Under the pieces are notes generated by a model. That model was given only the letters and a program-made list of their open reading frames with translations. It did not search any database and was not told the origin of the DNA. From Thermofontimicrobium_A sp034505795 (GTDB taxonomy: Bacteria; Zhuqueibacterota; Zhuqueibacteria; Thermofontimicrobiales; Thermofontimicrobiaceae), in NCBI GenBank assembly GCA_034505795.1, contig JAPDQM010000005.1, positions 15,483-79,482 of the forward strand: a stretch of 64,000 nt of DNA. The letters run 5' to 3'. The position numbers and the translations under genes are program-made. This document shows, piece by piece, positions 1-8,829 of the stretch (positions are counted from its first letter, which is position 1; the number at the start of each line of letters is the position of its first letter).

Positions 1-1162
1 CTTCATTGCGATCATCAAATAAAATGAATGGATGGAGGTTGCCATCACCGGCATGAAAAACATTCCCTACCTTAAGTCCATAGTTCTGACAGATCTCCAT
101 TACCCGTTGTAGCACCGCCGGCACTTTGCTACGCGGAACCGTGCCATCAGCGATCATCACCGATGGCTGCAGCATGGTGAGCGAACCGAAAGATAATCGC
201 CGGCCTTTCCACAAAGCATCCCGCTGCTCACTGGTAGCCGCCACTTCGATTTTTATGGCACCGTTCTGCCGACAGATGGCGTTGATCTCCTCAGCCTGAC
301 TATCCAAACCGGCCCACGGGCCGTCCAGTTCTAACAGCAATATTGCCTCAGCATCCATGGGATACCCCAGATGATGCTTTTGTTCAACCGTCTGGATAAT
401 CGGCTTATCCATCATTTCCAGCGTGGCCGGAATGATGCCCCTGGCAATAATTTCACTCACCGCTCTTGCAGCATCAGCCATCTGATCAAAAATAGCCAGC
501 ATCGTCTTGATCGCCTCCGGCTGCGGCAAAATGCGCACAATCGCTTTGGTTACAATTCCCAGCGTGCCCTCCGAACCGATGAGCACGCTCATTAGATCAT
601 AGCCGGGATAGCGCAATGCCTTCCCACCGAATTGCTGCACCGTACCATCCGCAGTCACCACCTCCAGACCCAGGATGTGATTCAACGTCACACCATATTT
701 TATGCAATGCGGCCCACCGGCGTTTTCGGCCACATTGCCACCGATGGTAGCAACTCGCTGACTGGCCGGATCTGGCGCAAAATAAAATTTGTATGGTGCC
801 AGAGCATTTTGCAGATCCAAATTGTAAACACCCGGTTCCACCACGGCACATTGATTTTCCAGATCAATTTCCAGAATCCGATTCATGTGCGAAAATTGAA
901 TGATGATCCCGCCCCAGCTTGCCACGGTACCGCCGCTGAGATTGCTGCCTGACCCCCGAGGTATTAGAGGAATATGATGCTGATTGCACAAATGAACCAG
1001 GCTAACAATCTGATCTACCGACCGCGGAAACACCACCGCATCTGGCAGGCCTTTATCCAGTGATGCATCATATTGATAAAAGATCAGATCTTTACGATCG
1101 ATAAGCACGTCGTCAGACCCAAAAATCTTGATAAGCTGTTTGATTATCTTTTTCTCGAGCAT
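1..1162 (-). CDS. glcD: FAD-linked oxidase, glycolate oxidase GlcD type (3' end cut by window)
   Basis: Partial: 387 codons from an ATG at 1162 to the window edge, with a GAGGAAAG ribosome site just upstream. The reading frame shows the PP-loop FAD-binding part (LIPRGSGSNLSGG near residue 70), then APDPASQRVATIGGNVAENAGG, GSEGTLGIVTKA, and near the cut end GNVFHAGDGNLHP, which is the C-terminal metal/FAD motif of the GlcD / D-lactate dehydrogenase family. Full-length members are about 460 residues, so roughly 70 are missing. The family oxidises 2-hydroxy acids (glycolate, D-lactate) and passes electrons on, usually with GlcE/GlcF partners that are not in view. A tartronate-semialdehyde-reductase-like gene lies 7.7 kb away, so glycolate use is possible but unproven; D-lactate is an equal alternative. 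Confidence 0.88.
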   Translation of the reverse strand, partial: MLEKKIIKQLIKIFGSDDVLIDRKDLIFYQYDASLDKGLPDAVVFPRSVDQIVSLVHLCNQHHIPLIPRGSGSNLSGGTVASWGGIIIQFSHMNRILEIDLENQCAVVEPGVYNLDLQNALAPYKFYFAPDPASQRVATIGGNVAENAGGPHCIKYGVTLNHILGLEVVTADGTVQQFGGKALRYPGYDLMSVLIGSEGTLGIVTKAIVRILPQPEAIKTMLAIFDQMADAARAVSEIIARGIIPATLEMMDKPIIQTVEQKHHLGYPMDAEAILLLELDGPWAGLDSQAEEINAICRQNGAIKIEVAATSEQRDALWKGRRLSFGSLTMLQPSVMIADGTVPRSKVPAVLQRVMEICQNYGLKVGNVFHAGDGNLHPFILFDDRNE

Positions 1163-1822
1163 TCTTTCCTCAGTATTTAGAATGTAATGGCATCAGCAGA
1201 TGATCGTGGTGATTATTGTTTGCAGGTGAATCCATCCACCATCTTGCCACCAACCTGATGCCCGTCTATTCCACATGAACAGCTCAAATATACCACGGCT
1301 TTATTTGGAAAACAAGTAAATTTTAAAAGAAAGTTGCTTCTTTATATCACGTAGTCTGTCAGCCAGAAAAGTCAAGGAGGGGCAAATACTTTGCCTGATA
1401 TTCATGAGACATCACATTCAATTTTAAAAATTGAGGCCATTTGGCTGAACAGGCGCAGGCATTAAACATAAACATGAACCCAAAAGTACATAACAGGTGT
1501 ACGCCATTGATCATTCTCAGAACCAAGCAACAATTAGAAACACCTGCTTTCTTCTGGCGATTATCGAGCATTCCCTGGTCATCATCACTTGTCAGATCAA
1601 CAAAGCAACATCCAGAATTCATTGAAATTCAACTGTCAATGAATGGCTTGGCGAGCCTCTTTTTCAGTACCATCCTGACACCGGATTTATTAGCAACCAT
1701 TTTTGGTATGCCATTTGTAGTCTCAGATGGCAGCCACACAAATTCTGAACAGCATGGCCAAAGGAGAGGCAGGCAAGGCCTTTAGTGGCATAATCTTGAA
1801 TAGGCATTTTGGAGGAAAAAAG
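1163..1822. other. Intergenic, 660 bp, no supported gene
   Basis: Contains the promoter at 1287-1315. The remaining open frames lack ribosome sites and resemble nothing I know. A weak GG-N10-GT sigma54-like string near 1705 is not convincing because its -12 element is off consensus. Confidence 0.5.
1287..1315 (-). promoter_or_regulatory. sigma70-type promoter of the GlcD-type gene
   Basis: On the minus strand: TTGTTT (1315-1310), a 17-bp spacer, TATATT (1292-1287). It predicts a leader of about 115 nt before the ATG at 1162. The same -10 hexamer recurs in several other promoters here. Confidence 0.6.
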
Positions 1823-2341
1823 ATGGATAAGCGATTGGTTTCGATAGCAATGACGATGGCAGCGGTCATCATTCTTACCACTGGGAATGTGTTTGGTCAA
1901 CACCGCCCTCGGCTTTGGCGGCAGCAACCACGGACGATGGCACCAGCTTCAGCCATTGGAGTCCGCGTGGGTAATGACTTCAAGCAAGATCAGTACTTTG
2001 TCGGCGCTCATTTCTGGTTGCCGGTAGGCCATTTCTGGCGTTTCGTTCCGAGTGCTGAATATTATTTTAATGATGCTGAATTCCGGCGTTGGCAATTCAA
2101 TGGCGATTTTCTGTTCAAACCCCGACCCATCGGCTGGTTGCATTTTGGTGGTGGAGTTGCAGTACAATATCTTACACTGGCCAAGCAAACCGATGTTGGC
2201 GGAAATGTCATCGTTGGGCTCGATTTTCATCGCCCACGCATGGGAGGTATAACCCCCTATTTTCAAGCCCGCTGGACCATGCTGAATCCGCATGATCGTT
2301 TCTTCTCGCTGGTGGGCGGAATCAATTTGATTTTGCGATAG
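1823..2341 (+). CDS. Small secreted outer-membrane beta-barrel-like protein
   Basis: Not assigned to a named family. The chosen ATG at 1823 follows an excellent GGAGGAAAAAAG ribosome site; the frame is open further upstream but without a site. The 172-residue product begins with a signal peptide (MDKRLVSIAMTMAAVIILTT..., cleavage likely after VFGQ). The rest consists of alternating aromatic/polar strands (FVGAHFWLPVGHFWRFVPSAEYY, WLHFGGGVAVQYL) and ends in GGINLILR, as expected of an 8-stranded barrel. It is monocistronic with its own terminator. The location is inferred from strand pattern and signal peptide only; function unknown. Confidence 0.75.
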   Translation: MDKRLVSIAMTMAAVIILTTGNVFGQHRPRLWRQQPRTMAPASAIGVRVGNDFKQDQYFVGAHFWLPVGHFWRFVPSAEYYFNDAEFRRWQFNGDFLFKPRPIGWLHFGGGVAVQYLTLAKQTDVGGNVIVGLDFHRPRMGGITPYFQARWTMLNPHDRFFSLVGGINLILR

Positions 2342-2365
2342 CATGTCTCAAAATTTCCCCCCAAA

Positions 2366-2399
2366 AAGCCCTGGCCGATTTGGCTGGGGCTTATTTTTT
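2366..2399 (+). terminator. Rho-independent terminator
   Basis: Stem AAGCCCTGGCC (2366-2376) pairs with GGCTGGGGCTT (2382-2392) across a 5-nt loop and runs into TTATTTTTT, 25 bp after the stop of the barrel gene. Confidence 0.85.
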
Positions 2400-2816
2400 C
2401 AAACCTGTAACCGCCGTTTCTTGGAGAGCTGCAATCTCTGCAGACGGCGGTCTGATTGTCTGAATCCTGCATCCTTAACTGTACCTCACTCTCCTTGATT
2501 TGAGAAGTTACGGCGCTATTTGTCATTGCTGGCAGTAATTATCGGCAATCAAATGAATTAGCCAACTCAGCACTTCACTTTAAAATGCGGAATTCTGTGC
2601 TGAATATCCCACAATTTGCACCAGCCTTGTTATCCTGGTAATAACCCGTCGACCCTTTGCTGATCTTTTCTTTCGTTTAACAAAAATGTCAATTGAGTTG
2701 ATAAATTCTTTAACTTGTAACAAAATTAAGAAACTACTTGCTTTTTTATAAAAATTGTATATATTTATTTGTGGATGTAGGATGACCTGGAGATAGAATT
2801 TAGTCATCTTTAAACA
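2400..2816. other. Intergenic with a nested hairpin and promoter
   Basis: CCGCCGT (2411-2417) and ACGGCGG (2444-2450) form an inverted repeat enclosing a second short one (AGAG/CTCT). No gene is supported. The promoter for the downstream gene lies at 2738-2765. Confidence 0.45.
2738..2765 (+). promoter_or_regulatory. sigma70-type promoter of the propeller gene
   Basis: TTGCTT (2738-2743), 16-bp spacer, TATATT (2760-2765), in A+T-rich DNA about 50 bp before the start codon. Confidence 0.55.
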
Positions 2817-5687
2817 ATGAACCTAATAAAAAGCAGCCTGACCATGAAAAAAATTCAATTGCTTTTGTGCGGCCTTTATTTGATAATGGGAGTGACAATA
2901 GTCAACGCCCAGGATATTCAAACAAGGGTCTGGCAGGATGGAACCCCTAATTTTCAGCGCATTGCCACCACCCAGAATGTTCGTGCGGATTCCACTATCA
3001 GTTTTATACCTCTATCTGGCGCATCAACAGAACCTGACTCATTCAAGTTGATCTTGAATGGCCTGGAATGGTCATGGCCGAGCCAAATCAGGCTTCTATC
3101 CGCAGAGGACATCGATTATCGCCGGCTGTTTAATACAGATCTTTATTTGGTAACGGATGGCGCTGGACGTCGGGTGATTGAAATTGATCCCGCCATACCC
3201 CAGGTGGTCTGGGAATTTGAGGGTCAATTGGGGACCCCGCAGTATCTGGAGCGCCCCGTGGATAGCTACAGCTACCGCGAAGGGGAAACGCGGATGATCC
3301 TCATCACCGACCAGGGCCGGCACCGTGTGATCAAAGTGATTCGTGAAAATAAATTTATCCTCTGGCAATACGGCAACGAAACCGAGGGCAACGGCTTCAA
3401 TCAACTCTCCAATCCCGCTGATGCCGTTGCCATCCCTGATTCGGGATTGATCTTCATCTGCGACAAAGGCAATAACCGGGTGATCCTGGTTCGTGAAGCC
3501 GATAAATCCATCGCCTGGAACTGGGGATTGGGGCAATTGAACAATCCCGTAGACATCGAATATTCATCAGCCACCAGCGAAGTCTTGATCACGGATCAGA
3601 ACAATCACCGGGTTATCAAGGTCAACTATCTAACCGGCAATATCACCTGGCAGTTTGGAACAGGCCTGCCCGATAGCCTTAATCGGGGCTTAAATCTGCC
3701 TTCCGATGCCGATTTCCTGCCCAGCGGCAATATTCTTATCTGCGACGCTGGCAACAATCGCCTGATCGAGGTGAACGCCGAAGGTCAATTGGTCTGGGAT
3801 TTCAAGCAGCGATACAAGGGCCTTCGCGATGCCGATCGTCTGGCTGATAACAAGCATTTGATTGTTTATGATAATCTGCCAGCGAAAATTGGCTATGTCA
3901 CCACCGCTTTCGAATCGGATGCTCGCGATGTTGGCCGCGAAGTTAGCTTCGATCGCCTCTATTGGGCGTCGGATACGTTAACTGGTGCCACCGATATCAG
4001 GCTGCAACTTCGTTCCGCCAATACGCTGGGCGATCTCGCATCAGCTCCCTGGTTAGGCCCTGATCAAGCCACGTCCGATTATCGCCAGTCTGGTTCGCGC
4101 ATCAATGCCGCTCATTCCGGCCACCGCTTCTATCAATTTCGGGCCATTCTGGAAACCAATGATCCCCTGTATACGCCGGTTCTGGATAATGTCCTGGTGA
4201 CCTATCAATATTATAACACCAAGGTCACCGGCGAAGTGCTCAGCGAGGTCATTCGCGATCCCAATGAATTCGTAATTACAAAATGGAAAACCATTCGCTT
4301 TAGTACCATTCTCCCCTCAGTTCTCTCAGCCCGCAGTGATGTCGAGATTCAAATCAACATCATTGATCCAAACACCAGGGAGATTCTGGTTCCCCTATCG
4401 GCCAGCAAATTGACCGAAGGTAATCTGGAAGATTTGTCCAATAAATTCAATCTGGCGCGGCGCCAAACCATCCAATTGCAGGCGTTATTCAATACCAATA
4501 ATTCAGCCGCTACCCCCGTGTTGAATGACTGGGAAGTGACCTGGGAAGCGACGCCCCCCACGACGGCCGAGTTAAATTTTGTTGACCAAAACTTAGCGGC
4601 AACTTCCATCTATCGCGTCTCCACGAGTTTTCAACCCGGCCAGCAATATATTGATCGGGTGACCGTACTGTTGAAAGATCCCAATTTGATACCGCTGCAG
4701 AATGGCGTCAATCTCACCATTCAGGCATTGTTAACCAGGGACTTGGAGCAAATTACGTTGAACTTGCAGCCGGATGGTTGGTATTTGTTGAAGCCCAGCC
4801 TGCCGGCGATCATCCTTGAAACCGGGAAACCAGATGCCAACGATGGTTTTCTTCAAGTGTTCGACCGCGACACGCTGGTGATCTCCTATACCGATCCCAT
4901 CACTCCAACCGATCAGGCGCGCGATAGCGTGCTGATCATTCAGGATGTAGCTGGCACCATTGTATTCGAGAATAACCACGCAGTAGCCATCGATACTGCA
5001 GTGGTGGGTGATACCATTTTTGTGCGGGTACTAGGAGAAAAAGACCGCGATCTCTCCGCGGCACAGGATTCAATTTCACTAATAGTGTTTGATTATGAAA
5101 CCAAAGATCAACAAACCCTGATCCTGCACGAAGTGGCTGATAGCTTAAATCGATTTCAGACGGGAGAATTTCTCTCCATGACGGGTTTGCCGTTGGTGAA
5201 CAATCGAACCCGTATTAATGAAGATGGGATCATTCAGACCTTTCCTGGCAGTCGTTTGGGAATAACTTACAATAATAGCATTTCTGAATTACCCATTTTG
5301 CAAATCGTTGGTGGCGTAATTCCACCAGGCCCGGTGATTTATGCCGGAGGGAAGTTGCTCGATTTTGATGTCGCACCTAATCCCTTCTATGGCGATCGAC
5401 ATAATCTGTTACGGATTCGAGTGGCGTCATCTATTGGGAACCTAGCGGTAGAAAAAATCGAAATTTTTAATTTCGCCGGCCAAAAAATCAAGCAAATTGA
5501 TGGCACCCAACTCTACACCACCCCCATCACCGCCAATCAGTACAGTTTTGTGGATGACTGGTGGAATTTAAAGGATCAGACTGATTTTGCCATCAGCAGT
5601 GGCACCTATTGGGTAAAACTGCAGGCTCGCATAACGACAACGAATCAAAACTTGAGTTTGACGAAAAAGCTGGTGATTATTAGATAA
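2817..5687 (+). CDS. Secreted NHL-like beta-propeller protein with T9SS-type C-terminal sorting domain
   Basis: 956 residues. A second in-frame ATG at 2844 begins a cleaner signal peptide (MKKIQLLLCGLYLIMG...NAQ); neither start has a good ribosome site. Five propeller blades with the repeated pattern [IL]-x-[IV]-[TC]-D-x-G-x-x-R-[VL]-I-x-V sit at about residues 109-123, 160-174, 211-225, 255-269 and 305-319. They are followed by about 500 residues of beta-rich, adhesin-like sequence. The last ~95 residues (FDVAPNPFYGD ... IEIFNFAGQKI ... SGTYWVKLQA ... KKLVIIR) look like a type A T9SS sorting domain. The next gene encodes a PorV-like protein, the T9SS cargo shuttle, which supports surface export. 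Ligand unknown. Confidence 0.8.
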   Translation: MNLIKSSLTMKKIQLLLCGLYLIMGVTIVNAQDIQTRVWQDGTPNFQRIATTQNVRADSTISFIPLSGASTEPDSFKLILNGLEWSWPSQIRLLSAEDIDYRRLFNTDLYLVTDGAGRRVIEIDPAIPQVVWEFEGQLGTPQYLERPVDSYSYREGETRMILITDQGRHRVIKVIRENKFILWQYGNETEGNGFNQLSNPADAVAIPDSGLIFICDKGNNRVILVREADKSIAWNWGLGQLNNPVDIEYSSATSEVLITDQNNHRVIKVNYLTGNITWQFGTGLPDSLNRGLNLPSDADFLPSGNILICDAGNNRLIEVNAEGQLVWDFKQRYKGLRDADRLADNKHLIVYDNLPAKIGYVTTAFESDARDVGREVSFDRLYWASDTLTGATDIRLQLRSANTLGDLASAPWLGPDQATSDYRQSGSRINAAHSGHRFYQFRAILETNDPLYTPVLDNVLVTYQYYNTKVTGEVLSEVIRDPNEFVITKWKTIRFSTILPSVLSARSDVEIQINIIDPNTREILVPLSASKLTEGNLEDLSNKFNLARRQTIQLQALFNTNNSAATPVLNDWEVTWEATPPTTAELNFVDQNLAATSIYRVSTSFQPGQQYIDRVTVLLKDPNLIPLQNGVNLTIQALLTRDLEQITLNLQPDGWYLLKPSLPAIILETGKPDANDGFLQVFDRDTLVISYTDPITPTDQARDSVLIIQDVAGTIVFENNHAVAIDTAVVGDTIFVRVLGEKDRDLSAAQDSISLIVFDYETKDQQTLILHEVADSLNRFQTGEFLSMTGLPLVNNRTRINEDGIIQTFPGSRLGITYNNSISELPILQIVGGVIPPGPVIYAGGKLLDFDVAPNPFYGDRHNLLRIRVASSIGNLAVEKIEIFNFAGQKIKQIDGTQLYTTPITANQYSFVDDWWNLKDQTDFAISSGTYWVKLQARITTTNQNLSLTKKLVIIR

Positions 5688-5723
5688 CCCTCATTCTGAA
5701 GCAAACAAGCACGGAAAGTCGAC

Positions 5724-7631
5724 ATGATAAAAAGCAGACGAACTTTAACGCATGGGCGCCTAGCGTGGTCGCCTTCAAAATTGACCGCAGCACTCATCAT
5801 GCTCGCCATTGTAACCTGGTCGGTGAGCAGTTCCGGCCAAAGTATGAATGCCACCGGCAAATATGGCGCTCCATTTTTGCAAATCAGTCCGGCCGCACGG
5901 CCGGTCGCCATGGGCGATGCCTTCACAGGCCTGGCCGATGATATTAACTTTCTACGTTATAATATCGGGGGGCTGGGCTATCTACAAAAGCCGATGCTGG
6001 GTATCAATTTTCACCGCTGGATCGATGACACTCAGCAAGGATCCATTGCCGCGGCCTTCCCGACCGCGTTCGGCATCGTTGGAGTCGATTTCGACTATTT
6101 TAACGAAGGGACTATCGCCGAAATGGATGAAAATTATGCCCTGTCTGGTGCTGAAATTAGCAGTAATGACGTAGCGCTCACGCTGGGCTATGGCTCATAC
6201 ATCAATCTCATCAAACGGAAGATTTCCTTTGGTGGCGCGCTCAAAATCATTCGGCAAAACCTGGCCGATCAGATGGCCACGGCCCTTGGCATCGATCTGG
6301 GGTTGCTATATCGAACCAAATACATCTCCTACGGCGTGACTGTACAAAATTTGGGCGTGACGAAACTCGAATATCTGAACAAACAAGATAATTTGCCTGA
6401 AACCTATCGCGGCGGCATTGGCTTGCATTTGCCTATTGGCGATAAATTGCTGTTCAACACCGATGTCGACGTGGCTTACCTGATGGATCAAGACATTCGA
6501 ATTTACGGTGGCGCCGAAATAGTCATCAATGATTTGATTGCAGCTCGATTCGGCTACAAATTTCATGATTTTGAAGCCAATCGCTGGGGCGCGGGACTGG
6601 GGCTCATTATTCCCATGCAGTGGTTCGCGAATTCTCAAACGCGACTCGATTATTCGTACAGCCCGCTAAAAGCATTCGATGCCGCCACGCATCGTTTTTC
6701 CCTCATCTTTGCATTTAACAGCCCGACGGTGGTGCCGGCCACTGCGGGTATTACGCCAATGGATGCGCGAGAAATTGCCCGGCTGAAAGAAAAACTACAG
6801 CAAGAAGTCGAGGCCGCAGAAAAGGCTCGCCTGGCGGCTGAGGAAGCTCAAAAACGCACGCAATTGCTGGAAGAACAGATGCGAGATCGATTGTCGCATA
6901 TCCAGAAGATCGCTGAAGAAAGCGGCGGTAAAATCGAAGTGGTCACCAAAGAACCGGGCGACAGTGTGCTGGTATCCATGCGCATTAATTTTGATTTTGA
7001 CAAAGCCGACATTCGGCCGGATGAATATGGCACGATGCATCAGGTTGCTGAAATTTTGAACACTTACCCCGAAAGCCAGGTGCATATCTCTGGCCATACC
7101 GATTTTATCGGTTCAGATGAATATAATATTCGCCTCTCCCAGCGACGGGTTGACTCTGTGATGGAATTTCTATCCACGCGGGAAAACGTGACCGCGAGCC
7201 GCTTCTTTATGCCCATTGGTTACGGCGAGCTCCGGCCGGTGGATACCAATGCCAGCGAAGCCGGCCGTTTCCGGAATCGCCGGGTTGACTTTTTGATCTA
7301 TACCTCACAAAATGCACCTCCGGTGCCCGAAGGCTCAGCCATCAAATCGGTGACCGCCATCGATGCCAAAACTGTCAAAATTACCTGCAATGGCAAAGTG
7401 CGGTTTACCGATACCGTGATGTCCGACCCCGATCGCATTGTTATCGATTTTCCGGGCATTTTCTTGCTGCCCACGGAGACATCATTCGAATTGCGGCAGG
7501 GGCCCTTTGTGCGGGCACGTCTGGGATTTCATCCTGCCGATCGCTATTCCCGTGTGGTGCTCGATCTGATGTTCCCGGTGAATTACACCATCGAGACCGA
7601 GGACAATATTATTTATGTCAAAATTTTATAG
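5724..7631 (+). CDS. PorV-like barrel fused to OmpA and AMIN domains
   Basis: 635 residues from an ATG preceded by GGAAAG. Four parts in order: a signal peptide ending near SSSGQ; a PorV/PorQ-type (UPF0164-like) barrel at residues ~40-335, opening with the typical FLQISPAARPVAMGDAFTGLADD; an Ala/Glu-rich coiled coil at ~345-395; an OmpA peptidoglycan-binding domain at ~415-527 (INFDFDKADIRPDE, ISGHTDFIGS, LSQRRVDSV, NRRVDFLIY); and an AMIN-like domain at ~540-635 (DPDRIVIDFPG, YSRVVLDL). Known PorV proteins are about 390 residues and lack the last two domains, so this barrel should be anchored to the cell wall. It lies 36 bp after a T9SS-cargo-like gene, probably in one operon. Domain assignments are by motif recognition. 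Confidence 0.82.
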   Translation: MIKSRRTLTHGRLAWSPSKLTAALIMLAIVTWSVSSSGQSMNATGKYGAPFLQISPAARPVAMGDAFTGLADDINFLRYNIGGLGYLQKPMLGINFHRWIDDTQQGSIAAAFPTAFGIVGVDFDYFNEGTIAEMDENYALSGAEISSNDVALTLGYGSYINLIKRKISFGGALKIIRQNLADQMATALGIDLGLLYRTKYISYGVTVQNLGVTKLEYLNKQDNLPETYRGGIGLHLPIGDKLLFNTDVDVAYLMDQDIRIYGGAEIVINDLIAARFGYKFHDFEANRWGAGLGLIIPMQWFANSQTRLDYSYSPLKAFDAATHRFSLIFAFNSPTVVPATAGITPMDAREIARLKEKLQQEVEAAEKARLAAEEAQKRTQLLEEQMRDRLSHIQKIAEESGGKIEVVTKEPGDSVLVSMRINFDFDKADIRPDEYGTMHQVAEILNTYPESQVHISGHTDFIGSDEYNIRLSQRRVDSVMEFLSTRENVTASRFFMPIGYGELRPVDTNASEAGRFRNRRVDFLIYTSQNAPPVPEGSAIKSVTAIDAKTVKITCNGKVRFTDTVMSDPDRIVIDFPGIFLLPTETSFELRQGPFVRARLGFHPADRYSRVVLDLMFPVNYTIETEDNIIYVKIL

Positions 7632-7642
7632 TCTTGTTTTAA

Positions 7643-7703
7643 CTGACCGGTCACTTCAAGTGACCGGTCAGTTCCATAACCGGTCAGTTCCGGAGCCGGT
7701 GAG
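7643..7703. repeat. REP-like ACCGGTC palindrome with half copy
   Basis: A near-perfect hairpin, 15-bp arms with a 1-nt loop (7643-7673; arm ACTGACCGGTCACTT), is followed by a decayed copy with ACCGG/CCGGT arms (about 7682-7702). The same core occurs twice at 19196-19280. All copies follow the 3' ends of genes. Confidence 0.75.
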
Positions 7704-7718
7704 TGAGATATTTCGATA

Positions 7719-7750
7719 GGGCCAGACAGCGAAGCTGCTTGGCCCTTTTT
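7719..7750 (+). terminator. Rho-independent terminator
   Basis: GGGCCA pairs with TGGCCC, with an inner CAGC-GAA-GCTG stem, followed by TTTTT. It ends the PorV fusion transcript and lies just beyond the stop of the converging oxidoreductase gene. Confidence 0.85.
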
Positions 7751-7751
7751 G

Positions 7752-8828
7752 TCAGTTACGCGGATTCAGGCCAAAATAAAATGCGTCATCCCGGCTGATG
7801 GGCAGTTCCACCTGCTTTCCCAGTCGATTGGACTTATAAATCGCCGTCAGCACCTGCAGCGATCGCCGAATTTCAGTGGTATCTACTGCCGGCTGTCGCC
7901 CAGCTCGGACGGCTGTCACAAAATCTTTTACTAAACGGCGATGACTGGCAGGAACGAATGCATACGGTCGATCGGCTAAAAACTTTAATGCCCGTTGCTG
8001 CGATTCGGTCATCACCGAACGAAATTCCCAGGGCAAATAAGCCAAACAATAGGGATCGTCCCCTGAAATGGCCTCTAACTCTGTGCCAATTACCTCGATT
8101 CGACTGCGCTGCTGATGGGCATTCACAGTGGCATTGATGGCGCCTAATGCGCCATTCTGAAATCGCAGGATGACGCTGCCCGTATCTTCAATTTCGATGG
8201 GATATTTGAGCGCAGCCATGGCTGACGTCACTGCGGCGATGTCTCCCAGCATATAGATCAGCGCATCCAGACCATGGCAGGCCAAAGTAAAAATAATTCC
8301 TCCACCCGACTTTTCCCAGGTATTTCGCCAATCCACATCGAAATATTCCTGCGTTCGATGCCAGAAAAGATTGGACGTGGCATAAATTAATTTACCAAAA
8401 AATCCCTGCTCATAAAGATCCTTCACCTGTTGCACACTGGTACCAAAGCGCCATTGAAATGCTCCTCCAAAGCATTTTCCTGACTGCCGCACCAAATTTT
8501 CCACCGCATCAAGCTGCGCCAGGCTCAGCACCACTGGCTTTTCGCAGAGCACATGCTTCCCGGCTTGCAAACTATCCATAATCACCTGAAAATGATGGAA
8601 CGGCGGCGAACAGATGCTGATGATGTGAATATCGTCGCGCTGCAGCAGCGGCTCATAATCGCTGCCGACCAGCGGCGCCTGAAATTCGGCCGCACGGGCT
8701 CTGGCTTTGGCAATATCGCTATCTGTAAACGCCATCACTTTTACCTGATCCCCATACTGCCCAAACGATTCGGCATGAGCTACCGAAATGCCTCCCGCTC
8801 CAATTATCGCTACACCCAATGGTTCCAT
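7752..8828 (-). CDS. Gfo/Idh/MocA-family oxidoreductase
   Basis: 358 residues from the ATG at 8828; the frame opens 27 nt earlier, but this ATG has AAGGGG upstream and starts one base after the stop of the preceding gene (TAACATG), so the pair is translationally coupled. N-terminal Rossmann fold (VAIIGAGGISVAHAESF), then the family's catalytic EKP region (GKHVLCEKPVVLS) and a C-terminal substrate domain. The family carries out NAD(P)-dependent oxidation or reduction of sugars, inositols and related polyols in the cytoplasm. Substrate cannot be told from sequence; partnership with a beta-hydroxyacid dehydrogenase suggests a small sugar-acid catabolic operon. Confidence 0.88.
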   Translation of the reverse strand: MEPLGVAIIGAGGISVAHAESFGQYGDQVKVMAFTDSDIAKARARAAEFQAPLVGSDYEPLLQRDDIHIISICSPPFHHFQVIMDSLQAGKHVLCEKPVVLSLAQLDAVENLVRQSGKCFGGAFQWRFGTSVQQVKDLYEQGFFGKLIYATSNLFWHRTQEYFDVDWRNTWEKSGGGIIFTLACHGLDALIYMLGDIAAVTSAMAALKYPIEIEDTGSVILRFQNGALGAINATVNAHQQRSRIEVIGTELEAISGDDPYCLAYLPWEFRSVMTESQQRALKFLADRPYAFVPASHRRLVKDFVTAVRAGRQPAVDTTEIRRSLQVLTAIYKSNRLGKQVELPISRDDAFYFGLNPRN

Positions 8829-8829
8829 G

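Noticed and set aside
1359..1622. Cysteine-rich minus-strand frame
   Set aside because: No ribosome site or promoter; no similarity recognised.
1702..1720. TGGTATG-N4-TTGTA sigma54-like string
   Set aside because: The -12 dinucleotide is GT, no upstream repeats are seen, and no activator is nearby.
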